Below are positions 9,701 through 16,050 of a stretch of 64,000 nucleotides of DNA, piece after piece. The DNA lies in contig NZ_SAIS01000001.1 in the NCBI RefSeq assembly GCF_004360155.1, positions 1-64,000 on the forward strand, read 5' to 3'. A program made the translations under genes and the position numbers. The first letter of the stretch is position 1, and each line of letters starts with the position of its first letter. Below the pieces are notes generated by a model. That model saw nothing but the letters and a program-made list of their open reading frames with translations. It was not told the origin of the DNA and ran no database searches. The stretch comes from Paraglaciecola marina. GTDB lineage: Bacteria; Pseudomonadota; Gammaproteobacteria; Enterobacterales; Alteromonadaceae.

Positions 9701-10089
9701 ACGGTAAATTGTGAACCATCTTTACGGAAACACGACACTTCACCATCTGGGATTACCGGATTATGAAATTGGGTGATTTGAATATTTTTGGGATTGTCAG
9801 GATACTCGTAATGTTTACGGTCCCACGAAATCACCGGATTGCTAAAAGTAGACTTAACTGCTTTGCCGAAATAAATGGCTTTAGTAATGGCTTCTTTGTT
9901 GATGGCAGGTAGTACACCCATTTGCCCGGTACACACAGAACAGATATTGTGATTAGGCGTATCAGACTCTTCATTTGGACACGCACAAAATAACTTAGTT
10001 TTAGTGTTTAAGCGCACATGAGTTTCAAGACCAATAACCAGTTCTAGGTCGTGTTTTTCGAGTAAATCGTTTAAATAATCCAGTTCCAT
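6745..10089 (-). CDS. gatB-aspS: Fused amidotransferase subunit GatB and aspartyl-tRNA synthetase
   Basis: One uninterrupted frame of 1114 residues. Residues 1 to about 477 are GatB: VIGLETHVRL, zinc ligands C35, C37, C50 and C53, KAGVPLIEIVTDP, YRFISEPDLPFVD, and a YqeY-like tail ending GKVIREGIL. A Ser/Asn/Lys-rich linker (about 478-515) follows. Residues from about 516 are a full bacterial AspRS of about 600 residues: the OB-fold anticodon domain (GWVASVRDHGDLMFIDLRD), motif 2 (CFRDEDSRGDRQPEF, about 738-752), the GAD insertion, PAWVVDFPMFE, and motif 3 (GGIAWGIDRLMMLL, 1056-1069). His550 sits where non-discriminating AspRS have His. In the known indirect pathway AspRS makes Asp-tRNA(Asn) and GatCAB amidates it. 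The start codon overlaps the gatA stop (TAATG). The fusion would place both steps in one chain. Confidence 0.95.
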   Translation of the reverse strand: MELDYLNDLLEKHDLELVIGLETHVRLNTKTKLFCACPNEESDTPNHNICSVCTGQMGVLPAINKEAITKAIYFGKAVKSTFSNPVISWDRKHYEYPDNPKNIQITQFHNPVIPDGEVSCFRKDGSQFTVSLTQVHIEEDAAKLMHERDVSLVDFNKAGVPLIEIVTDPCMRNIEDASTYAQYIQRIVQGIGISEANLEKGEFKSDVSVSLRKRHTNDLNPRTEIKNLNSFKFMVESLKEEVEKQLNYYIEHEVFRPDQTTVLWDEELKQTKVMRKKEFEADYRFISEPDLPFVDISQVVSAIEVDLETLPFAIESILIEGGVVPQDAKFFTAEAVRAKTFMDINHVLKDPLFIARTLVNVIPADDYKNIHDTAVLTDIFSQFKDGKVNSVLVQKAVSEYLKDASFDYKKYFQENSISEQQIADAIDTVIENNAAIASDIKAGNQGKAGILVGKVIAIIGKGASGKVIREGILNAVNASGSSNASASSDNVQNTVKGSDKQSVKQAEEVLPETPLIVKNHYRTHKISELSEQSLSQEVTLSGWVASVRDHGDLMFIDLRDSSYQIFQVRLSRESFPNFDELVTLKAESVIAATGIVVQRREDDYNPGLRTGTIELETSKLEILNLARSLPFEIARATKTNENIRFQHKYLDHRNKEVRKVIIDRHKVIKLIRDMLDDEGFLEMETPILSAGTDEGAREFIVPSRKEAGAFYTLPQAPQQFKQMIMVSGYEKYFQVARCFRDEDSRGDRQPEFTQLDIEMAYASMQDIIDLNTKMFNTVVRKIYGKKWKLHDFAVITYKDAMDKYGCDRPDLRFGLQMQDITDIVKDTSFQVFSKPIEQGGIVKCIKVSAEEQGGKRLSKGQIENLTALAQQNGLGGLAYIFVNEDDLQSPIIKFLGEDIAAKIIAASDAQVGDVVFFSAASYAVANKALDVVRQELGKMLKLIDPKELRPAWVVDFPMFEKTDDGRWTFTHNPFSMPAIADIEKHMNGKDDEIGTIIAQQYDLVLNGYEIGGGSVRAHKPEILEATYKNMGYNKDEMLKSVGTLYKAFHYGAPPHGGIAWGIDRLMMLLGKKNSIREVMVFPKTGTSEDLLFNAPSLLSDKKVEEMNVTVIKKK

Positions 10090-11489
10090 TATAGTGTTTC
10101 TTCTAGCAAGTGAGCGAACTGTAAAACACGCTCATCGTCGGTTTTAGCTGCTGTAATTTGAATACCTGTAGCGGTACCATGGGGCACGGTTAAGGTGGGC
10201 AGTTGCCCTAGACTAAATCCAACTGTGAAGGCATCGGATAAATACATAGCCATGGGATCTTTAAGACCGTCTCCCACTTTAGGCGGTAAGCCTGGTGTCA
10301 CCGGCGATAACACAATATCCACATCATTAAAAAAGCCTTCGAAATCTGCAGAAAGCTTGTCTCGAACCGCCAAACTTTTAAGATAAATGGCGTCTGAGAA
10401 ACCCTGAGATAACACTTGGTTACCGCCAACTATTCTGCGCTTGCTCTCTTCGGAAAAATTCTCAGAGCGGGTCACTGCATAACTTTCAATTAAGTTTTCT
10501 GCCTCGATACGATTACCGTAATTGGTGCCATCTAGTCGTGACAGGTTAGATGCGGTTTCTGCCATGGCTAAAATGTAATAGGTTGAAATTAACGCCTCTG
10601 CATCTATGAAATCGAGAGGTTTAACTTCTATTCCTTTGGCTTTTAATTTTTCAAGGGTCGCCATAAAGTCAGCTTTAATAGATGCGTCCATCGCATCGTT
10701 TTCAAGCAGGTTTTTAAAGTAACCAACTGTCTTAACACTGCCAGTATCCGCTAACCCAGCTTCATTTATTGGCGCTGACTCATAGGTCGTTTGGTCTTTA
10801 ACATCTTTGCCACTTATAGTGTTAAGCACAATGCGGATATCTTCTACGCTTTTTGCTAACGGGCCCACGCAATCGGTTGAGGAGGCATAAGCCATTAAAC
10901 CATAGCGAGAAATACGACCATAAGTTGGCTTTAAACCATATACTCCATTGTAACCAGCGGGTTGTCGCACTGAACCACCTGTATCGCCACCGATTGAAAA
11001 TACCGTATAGTCCTTAGCGACATTTACCGCTGAACCACCACTTGAACCGCCTGCCACTAATGCCGAATCTTTGGCATTGTTAACTGGGCCAAAAATACTA
11101 TTTTCATTAGATGAACCATGACCAAAGCTATCACAGTTTTCTTTTACAATTGGAATCGCCCCCGCATCGATAAGCTTTTGAATCGCACTTGCGGTATACG
11201 CTGATTTATATTGTTTTAGAAAATCAGAACTGGCAGTGGTAAACGTGCCTTGTAGCATAAAGACATCTTTGACCCCAAAAGGTATGCCTTCCAGTAGTCC
11301 TATGTTTTCTCCATTAGCAATTTTTGTATCCACTGCTTGGGCTTGTTTTAGTGCGTTTGCATCAAGCAAAGCATTAACACTGCCGTGGGAGTTTTGTTTT
11401 AGCAAATCGAGTCGTTGCTGAACTAAATCAACACAGCTAATTTGCTTGCTGATTAATTGTTGGTGAATGTGTTTTATTTGAGATTGCAT
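10089..11489 (-). CDS. gatA: Aspartyl/glutamyl-tRNA amidotransferase subunit A
   Basis: The glutaminase subunit of GatCAB: it hydrolyses glutamine and passes ammonia to GatB. It has 466 residues of the amidase-signature family. The Ser-cisSer-Lys triad is visible as K74 (GIPFGVKDVF), S149 (GGSSGGSA) and S173 (GDTGGSVRQP), each about five residues earlier than in the well-studied S. aureus enzyme. The stretch VYGLKPTYGRISRYGLMAYASS is typical of GatA rather than of general amidases. It lies three bases after gatC and overlaps the gatB-aspS start by one base, a tightly coupled operon. Most gammaproteobacteria lack GatCAB and rely on GlnRS and AsnRS, so the operon is probably acquired. Confidence 0.94.
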   Translation of the reverse strand: MQSQIKHIHQQLISKQISCVDLVQQRLDLLKQNSHGSVNALLDANALKQAQAVDTKIANGENIGLLEGIPFGVKDVFMLQGTFTTASSDFLKQYKSAYTASAIQKLIDAGAIPIVKENCDSFGHGSSNENSIFGPVNNAKDSALVAGGSSGGSAVNVAKDYTVFSIGGDTGGSVRQPAGYNGVYGLKPTYGRISRYGLMAYASSTDCVGPLAKSVEDIRIVLNTISGKDVKDQTTYESAPINEAGLADTGSVKTVGYFKNLLENDAMDASIKADFMATLEKLKAKGIEVKPLDFIDAEALISTYYILAMAETASNLSRLDGTNYGNRIEAENLIESYAVTRSENFSEESKRRIVGGNQVLSQGFSDAIYLKSLAVRDKLSADFEGFFNDVDIVLSPVTPGLPPKVGDGLKDPMAMYLSDAFTVGFSLGQLPTLTVPHGTATGIQITAAKTDDERVLQFAHLLEETL

Positions 11490-11492
11490 AGG

Positions 11493-11786
11493 TTAGGCTT
11501 CTATTACTTTTGCCACGACTAAATAGCCGTTTTTTTCTTGAGGAAAGTTTTCTACTATGAGCTGTTTTTCTAAGTCACTTGCTTGAACAACCATGTCTTC
11601 TCTAAGCTGTTCAATAGGTACTGCGTTCTGATTATTATTACCCGATGAGCCAGTAGTCGATAAATCAGAATTTTTAATCACTTCAAATAACTTATTAATT
11701 GTCTCTGAAGGCTTTGCGCCTTTAATACTCGACAATACATCGACAGTCATAGTTTTATTCATTGTTATTTCATTACCTTGTGGCAT
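11493..11786 (-). CDS. gatC: Aspartyl/glutamyl-tRNA amidotransferase subunit C, divergent
   Basis: A protein of about 97 residues that normally wraps around GatA and GatB and stabilises the complex. The C-terminal half fits GatC (VPIEQLREDMVV, then a segment ending in KNGYLVVAKVIEA, compare the usual LREDEV and GFFRVPKVLE). The N-terminal half is unlike standard GatC and has a Ser/Gly/Asn-rich spacer (STTGSSGNNNQN). The start is uncertain: ATG 11786 has a weak ribosome site, and ATG 11762 has AAGG 13 bases upstream. The call rests on the C-terminal motif and the position before gatA. Confidence 0.8.
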   Translation of the reverse strand: MPQGNEITMNKTMTVDVLSSIKGAKPSETINKLFEVIKNSDLSTTGSSGNNNQNAVPIEQLREDMVVQASDLEKQLIVENFPQEKNGYLVVAKVIEA

Positions 11787-11815
11787 TTTCGTGCAATAAG
11801 CACATCTAACTAACC

Positions 11816-11847
11816 AAAAAAAACCTTCCGGATTTGGAAGGTTTTTT
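11816..11847 (-). terminator. Attenuator terminator in the gat leader
   Basis: On the minus strand a perfect 10-bp stem AAAACCTTCC/GGAAGGTTTT with loop AAATCC runs into eight T. It sits between the Asn-rich leader peptide and gatC, about 30 bases before the gatC start, so it is a premature terminator of the operon rather than the end of another gene. Confidence 0.85.
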
Positions 11848-11880
11848 GTTTTTAAATACTGAGAAACCTTCCGAACCTAA
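11820..11880 (-). promoter_or_regulatory. Alternative antiterminator pairing
   Basis: The segment GGAAGGTTT lies 6 to 14 bases after the leader stop codon (plus positions 11863-11871) and is a copy of the 3' arm of the terminator. It can pair over nine bases with AAACCTTCC, the 5' arm of the terminator, excluding terminator formation. A ribosome at the leader stop would cover the segment and let the terminator form. A ribosome stalled on the earlier Asn codons would leave it free. This is the classical amino-acid attenuation layout; the switching is inference from sequence. Confidence 0.75.
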
Positions 11881-11930
11881 TAGTTAAGATTATTACCATT
11901 CCAATTATTATTTAACGCGTTGTTTAACAT
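11877..11930 (-). CDS. Asn-rich leader peptide of the gatCAB-aspS operon
   Basis: A 17-codon frame translating to MLNNALNNNWNGNNLNY and ending in TAG; 9 of 17 residues are Asn, including runs of two and three. AGAG lies nine bases before the ATG. The stop codon is immediately followed by the antiterminator and terminator arms. In known attenuators (his, trp, thr, leu, phe) the leader is rich in the amino acid whose charged tRNA controls the operon. Here that would be Asn-tRNA(Asn), the product expected from GatCAB plus AspRS. An in-frame upstream TTG could lengthen it, but the ATG is better placed. Confidence 0.82.
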   Translation of the reverse strand: MLNNALNNNWNGNNLNY

Positions 11931-11972
11931 TACATTTGGCTCTATTAGGTACAGGTGGTTGAATTGCAAAGA

Positions 11973-11978
11973 AGTATA
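11973..11978 (-). promoter_or_regulatory. Candidate -10 box for the gat leader transcript
   Basis: TATACT on the minus strand (five of six consensus) lies about 43 bases before the leader ATG. No convincing -35 hexamer sits 16-18 bases upstream, so the promoter is tentative. Confidence 0.35.
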
Positions 11979-12181
11979 CACTAATTCCTATACCAAATTT
12001 ACCATTTTTAATGGCTGTTTGGAGCATACCTTATGCACTTTTTTATGAAGCGTTCGCTTTGTTTATTTATGCGCTGTGCTTATTTTTATTCTCTTCGTTT
12101 ACGGGCCATAGCTTCGCCACAGAGCATTCGCTGCGCTCATGGCATCCATGCCTTTTTTCAAACAGCATCCTTGCTGCTCGA

Positions 12182-12230
12182 TTTACTTTTTGCCAACAGC
12201 AGCAAAAAGTAAACAAAAAGTGCCGCGCTC
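12182..12230 (+). repeat. Hairpin repeat family, copy 1
   Basis: A perfect 12-bp stem TTTACTTTTTGC/GCAAAAAGTAAA around CAACAGCA, followed by CAAAAAGTGCCGCGCT. Related copies are at 12491-12538 and, inverted, at 15942-15986. All share a loop with AACAGC or its complement and a following AAAAAG(G)CCGCGCT-like block. Confidence 0.65.
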
Positions 12231-12490
12231 CACAAAACTCTTCTCCCAATTTTAATTGAAATTTAGCAGGTCGCTTTTCATGCGTTCCCGACGCACAAAA
12301 ACTCAATTGGCTATCCATGCCAATTGCCCTACTAAATTTTCAATAAAACTGGCGAGTATTCAGTCACGAAAAAATCAAAAGCATGCGCTTCGCTCACTGT
12401 CATCTCGGTAACTGCGTCCTGCGTTACCCTACCTTCCACCATCCTTGGTGGTTCCATGACATTTTTCACTCTAACCCCTTTGAGCTAGTG

Positions 12491-12538
12491 ACTCTTTCTT
12501 CAACAGCCAAGAAAGAGTAACTAAAAAAAGGCCGCGCT
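12491..12538 (+). repeat. Hairpin repeat family, copy 2
   Basis: A perfect 10-bp stem ACTCTTTCTT/AAGAAAGAGT around CAACAGCC, followed by AACTAAAAAAAGGCCGCGCT. The stem sequence differs from copy 1 but the pairing is kept, which suggests the folded form is what is preserved. Confidence 0.65.
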
Positions 12539-12751
12539 ATAACCAAGTTCTTATGCCTGCGCGACTTGTCAAATGCAGGCCGCAATGATTTGTTCAGTAC
12601 AATTTATTGCTTCAATTATACCCTTGTAATTTATCCTGTATTTGCCCACCTTGCTCAGCGAACTTGGATACGCGATAAAATCAAAAGCATGGCTAAAGGA
12701 GTGGGTATGTGGTTAGTAAACATACAAAAGAATAGATAGAACTTGTAGGTT

Positions 12752-14060
12752 GGGCTTTAGCCTGAAGAATCCCCACAGCAATGAATAGTAAGTGATTGAA
12801 ATTTGGTATTATTTATTTCACAACAAAATAACAATAACCAAACTCAACCACTATGAAAGTACTATCAGATTTATTTACCCTAGATTCAAGTGTGTTAGAC
12901 CCTCGCATTACCACATCACTTTTTACTGCAGCCAAGAGTGTTGTAAATGGCTCAGTATTAGCTTTAACGGCATTAGGTCGCAATGTGGCTAGCGATAATG
13001 GTGTAATGGAGAAACACAGTATCAAACGCGTTGATAGATTGTTAGGCAACCCTCGTCTACACGATGTTATTCCACAGTATTATCAAATCATTCAGAAATT
13101 ATTTATTACTGAGAAACATCCGTTGATCCATATTGATTGGTCAACGGTGTACAACTATAACTTCGTGATGTTAAGAGCGGCCATCTCGATTAAAGGTCGA
13201 GCCATTGCATTGTATGAAGAAGTTCACCCTGAAGAGCAACATGCTCAACCAGCGATCCATAAAAAATTTCTAGTGGCACTGGCTAAACTATTACCGGCTG
13301 ATTGCGAACCTATTATCTGTACTGATGCAGGGTTTAAAATACCTTGGTTCAAGGAAGTACAACGATACAATTGGTATTGGCTGGCCAGAACGCGGGGCAC
13401 GGTGAAATGTAAATTTGAAACAGAAGAAGAGTGGCATTACGTGAGTCATTGCCATGCTTGGGCAACATCCAAAGCTACCGAACTTCCTCCTTTCGCTTTG
13501 TCTAAATCAAGTCAATATAGTTGTCGTGGGGTGTTGTTCAAAGGTAAGAGCCAACAACGACATAATCTAAATCGCAAAGGTGTGGTGACGAAAGACAATA
13601 TTAATAAGCGTCATAGTAAGTCTGCCAAAGAGCCATGGTTTCTAGTATCAAACCTCCCTGAAACTCAATACCCACCTCACCAGTTGGTAAGTTTATATAA
13701 GCGCAGAATGACTATCGAAGAATCGTTCAGAGATTGCAAAAATGAATATTACGGACTGGGATTATCGCGCAGTCTAAGTCGTTGTGAGAAACGACTACAA
13801 GTTATGTTACTGGTGGCAATGATGGTACAGTTTTATCTATATTGTGTTGGTAAAGCGGCTGAAAATCAGGGATACCATCTGCACTTTCAAGCCAACACCA
13901 TCACTAATAGAAGAGTGTTATCCTATGGATACTTGGGATTAAGGCTTATTAAACATAGGCGTTATGATGTTTCAAAGGAAATGATACTTGATGCAATAAA
14001 GGCTCTTGTGGAGGATGCGAAATGTTCATGAGCCTGTGGGGATCCTTCAGGCTTTAGCCC
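12752..14060 (+). mobile_element. IS4-family insertion sequence
   Basis: About 1.31 kb with terminal inverted repeats of about 28 bp: left 12752-12779 and right 14033-14060, matching at 24 of 28 positions (shared core AGCCTGAAG and ATCCCCACAG). It holds a single transposase gene. I see no convincing target duplication in the flanking nine bases, so the copy may be old or the ends may extend a little further. The outer ends read GGGCTTTAGCC, like the REP-type palindrome at 56101. Confidence 0.85.
12853..14031 (+). CDS. IS4-family transposase
   Basis: A 392-residue DDE transposase. The triad is D95 (HIDWSTVYNYN), D158 (ICTDAGFKIPWF) and E289. The IS4 signature Y-x2-R-x3-E-x6-K is exact as Y282, R285, E289 and K296 (YKRRMTIEESFRDCK). 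N-terminal residues 1-80 are the DNA-binding region seen in the IS10/IS50-like group (SIKRVDRLLGN). Length and the 1.3-kb element size fit. The frame is intact, so the enzyme may be active. The stop lies just before the right inverted repeat. Confidence 0.93.
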   Translation: MKVLSDLFTLDSSVLDPRITTSLFTAAKSVVNGSVLALTALGRNVASDNGVMEKHSIKRVDRLLGNPRLHDVIPQYYQIIQKLFITEKHPLIHIDWSTVYNYNFVMLRAAISIKGRAIALYEEVHPEEQHAQPAIHKKFLVALAKLLPADCEPIICTDAGFKIPWFKEVQRYNWYWLARTRGTVKCKFETEEEWHYVSHCHAWATSKATELPPFALSKSSQYSCRGVLFKGKSQQRHNLNRKGVVTKDNINKRHSKSAKEPWFLVSNLPETQYPPHQLVSLYKRRMTIEESFRDCKNEYYGLGLSRSLSRCEKRLQVMLLVAMMVQFYLYCVGKAAENQGYHLHFQANTITNRRVLSYGYLGLRLIKHRRYDVSKEMILDAIKALVEDAKCS

Positions 14061-14128
14061 ATCAGCTTATGTAGCGGCGATTATTTTGTTGTTTTTAGTG
14101 GAGTTAAAAATAGACTGATTCAATTTAT

Positions 14129-14339
14129 GTCATTGTTTTTAATAGAGTTAAAGTGGTGGCTGCAAATATAATATTCTGTATTTATCCAAAGTAGTGGTTT
14201 CTATATGGCCAGCCAATAAAAATTCCCCTTTGAAAACCAATAAGTATATGAAAAGATGAAACAAATTAATTGCCAGAATCATTATTCCGTTTATTCCTAA
14301 AGTGGCTTAAACGTGCGGTCTGGCTAATATACTGTTATG
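14129..14339 (+). repeat. 211-bp upstream module, copy 1
   Basis: First of three related copies (others 52547-52756 and 55821-56031, both on the minus strand). Shared landmarks in gene orientation: CATTGTTTTTAATAGAGTTAAA at the far end (quoted in part), CTGTATTTATCCA, CCCCTTTGAAAACCAAT, GAAAAGATGAAA, ATCATTATTCCGTTTA, then GGCTTAAACGTGCG and AATATACTGTTA. It ends 27 bases before the start of the nuclease-like gene. A stem is present here: GCCAGA 14272-14277 with TCTGGC 14319-14324, and CGTTTA 14288-14293 with TAAACG 14308-14313. Confidence 0.85.
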
Positions 14340-14365
14340 TTTCTGAAAGGAGTCTTTGATAATTC

Positions 14366-15763
14366 ATGGCGAAGAGAAAAATATTAACCATCGGATTTTC
14401 GCTTTGTGATGAAGCTACCGAAAGCTGTGACTTTAACTCTGATCTATCTCTGCTAGATTGGGATATTATTCTATTTAAACCAGATATAAGCGATTTTTTA
14501 AGTTATGAATACACATACAAAGGCAAGCCCTGTCTTTCTGACGACAGCTCCTTTCAGCTTAAGGAACAAGCTGAACATTGGCGTCGAGAAATAAAGGCAG
14601 CAGTAGAAAGTGGAAAACTGGTAATTGTCTATTTATCTGACTTAAACGAGATAAGCATTGCAACCGGGGAAAAAAGTTTTTCAGGCACAGGAAGAAATCA
14701 AAAGACAACAAGAATTGTTACCGATTACAACAATTACCACACGATCCCCTTGGATGTAAAGCCAGTAAAAACTAATGGTGTGGAAATAAAACTATCTGCA
14801 AAAAATTCTGAGGTGATATCAGCGTACTGGCGCGAGTTCTCATCTGTTTCCACATATAAAGTATTGTTAAATGATGAGATCAAGCCATGCTTGGTCACAA
14901 AGCATGGTGACAAGGCTGTTGGCACAATTGTAAGAACAAAGAACTCTACTGGTACTTTGGCGCTACTGCCTGATATTGATTTTTACTCACCCCAATTTTT
15001 TGATGAGGAAGACGAGTGGACTGCTGATGCAAAGCAATTTGCCGCTAGGTTTATTAAAACAGTTGTAGCACTTGATAAGTCTTTACGAGGTTCTGGCGAA
15101 GTAACTCCCGAGCCAGAATGGGCCAAAGAGATTGGGTTCAAGTTAAAAGAAGAAAGTATAACAACTGAAAAATTATTAAAAGTAGAGACAAAACTTGAAT
15201 CAATTCAGGCTGAAAAAGAGGTTCTTATTGGAAAAATTAAGGACTTAGGCCGACTTAGAAACTTATTGTTCGAAAAAGGAAAGCCATTAGAGTATGCAAT
15301 TCTAGATGCGCTAAAAATAATTGGTTTTGAAGTGTCGCAATATGAAGATGGCGAGTCGGAATTTGACGCTGTTTTTGAATCTAAGGAGGGGCGATTAATT
15401 GGAGAGGCCGAAGGTAAAGATAGTAAGGCTTTAAATATTGATAAGCTCAGACAATTGGCACTCAATATACATGAAGATTTGGAGCGTGAAGAAGTTGAAT
15501 CTCCTGCTAAATCCGTTTTGTTCGGGAATGCGTTTAGATTAGTTCCACTTGGTGAAAGAAGTGAGCCTTTTACTACAAAATGTATCTCAGCCGCGAGCAC
15601 TAGCTCAACTGCCTTAGTTTTTACGCCTGACTTGTTCCGGGTCGCAAAATATTTATCAGATAATCGAGATAGCCGATTTGCGACAAAGTGCAGGAAATCG
15701 CTCATGACCACCATTGGAAGAGTAGTGTTTCCAGAAACCCCAAAAATAGGAAGTAAGCCCTAA
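14366..15763 (+). CDS. PD-(D/E)xK nuclease-like protein with unknown N-terminal domain
   Basis: A 465-residue soluble protein. Residues 1 to about 245 form an alpha/beta domain I do not recognise (KILTIGFSLCDE near the start, LVIVYLSDLNE about 85-95). A charged coiled coil follows (about 262-295). The C-terminal part from about 300 looks like a restriction-endonuclease fold: GFEVSQYEDGESEFDAVF with D334, then GEAEGKD giving E349-x-K351, then a helix with KLRQL. GAAAGGAG lies about 13 bases before the start. The gene sits next to an insertion sequence and behind a 211-bp module shared with two other accessory genes. A defence role is plausible but not shown. Confidence 0.65.
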   Translation: MAKRKILTIGFSLCDEATESCDFNSDLSLLDWDIILFKPDISDFLSYEYTYKGKPCLSDDSSFQLKEQAEHWRREIKAAVESGKLVIVYLSDLNEISIATGEKSFSGTGRNQKTTRIVTDYNNYHTIPLDVKPVKTNGVEIKLSAKNSEVISAYWREFSSVSTYKVLLNDEIKPCLVTKHGDKAVGTIVRTKNSTGTLALLPDIDFYSPQFFDEEDEWTADAKQFAARFIKTVVALDKSLRGSGEVTPEPEWAKEIGFKLKEESITTEKLLKVETKLESIQAEKEVLIGKIKDLGRLRNLLFEKGKPLEYAILDALKIIGFEVSQYEDGESEFDAVFESKEGRLIGEAEGKDSKALNIDKLRQLALNIHEDLEREEVESPAKSVLFGNAFRLVPLGERSEPFTTKCISAASTSSTALVFTPDLFRVAKYLSDNRDSRFATKCRKSLMTTIGRVVFPETPKIGSKP

Positions 15764-15780
15764 ATATGTCACAAGGAATA

Positions 15781-15924
15781 AAAGGGGTCAGATCCAGATT
15801 AAGTACTATATTCTTGTAAATGGATATTTAGGGATGATTAAAAGTGCCAAGAAAACCAAGGGCATCTTTTATAGCATGGATGCGACTTATGCCCGATTCG
15901 ACATTAAAGGGTAGGTATTCTTAG
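15781..15924 (+). pseudogene. Remnant of a REP-associated transposase 5' end
   Basis: The sequence begins with GGGGTCAGATCCAGATTAAG, a form often seen just upstream of REP-associated tyrosine transposase genes. From GTG 15844 it encodes MPRKPRASFIAWM and stops at 15924 after 26 codons. MPRKPR is the usual start of that transposase family; the rest is missing. I read it as a broken end of such a gene. Confidence 0.45.
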
Positions 15925-15941
15925 GTTCAGAATGTTTGTGG

Positions 15942-15986
15942 AGCACGGGCCTTTTTGCATACTTTTTGCGACTGTTGGTAAAAAGT
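15942..15986 (-). repeat. Hairpin repeat family, copy 3 (inverted)
   Basis: ACTTTTT/AAAAAGT stem around a loop holding CTGTTGG, preceded on the plus strand by AGCACGGGCCTTTTT. Read on the minus strand it has the same order as copies at 12182 and 12491. Confidence 0.55.
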
Positions 15987-16023
15987 CTGTCGAGCCTCAG
16001 CAATTTATGCAGACATCCATGAT

Positions 16024-16050
16024 AATAAAAAGCCAGCAAAATGCTGGCTT
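16024..16050 (-). terminator. Terminator of the tubulin-like gene
   Basis: On the minus strand AAGCCAGCA/TGCTGGCTT forms a 9-bp stem with a 3-base loop, followed by TTTTTATTATC. It lies 52 bases after the stop of the tubulin-like gene. Confidence 0.8.

Larger units (their letters stand above)
11979..12751. other. Non-coding, repeat-rich stretch upstream of the insertion sequence
   Basis: About 770 bases with no gene I can support. Apparent frames here have no ribosome site or protein-like character and run through hairpin repeats. The stretch contains two copies of a hairpin repeat family (listed separately) and several short inverted repeats. It separates the gat leader from the IS4-family element and looks like accumulated intergenic repeats. 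Confidence 0.6.

Noticed and set aside
11816-11990. T-box riboswitch upstream of gatC
   Set aside because: The leader lacks the conserved T-box antiterminator core and a specifier-loop stem. The Asn-rich frame with overlapping arms explains the region better.
12011-12318. Open frames of about 80 codons on both strands in the repeat region
   Set aside because: They overlap each other and a hairpin repeat, lack ribosome sites, and have low-complexity composition. I treat the stretch as non-coding.
14129-14339. The 211-bp module as an attC site
   Set aside because: The two ends are not complementary to each other, and the length and order do not follow R-L-L-R boxes. Only the inner stem is palindromic.
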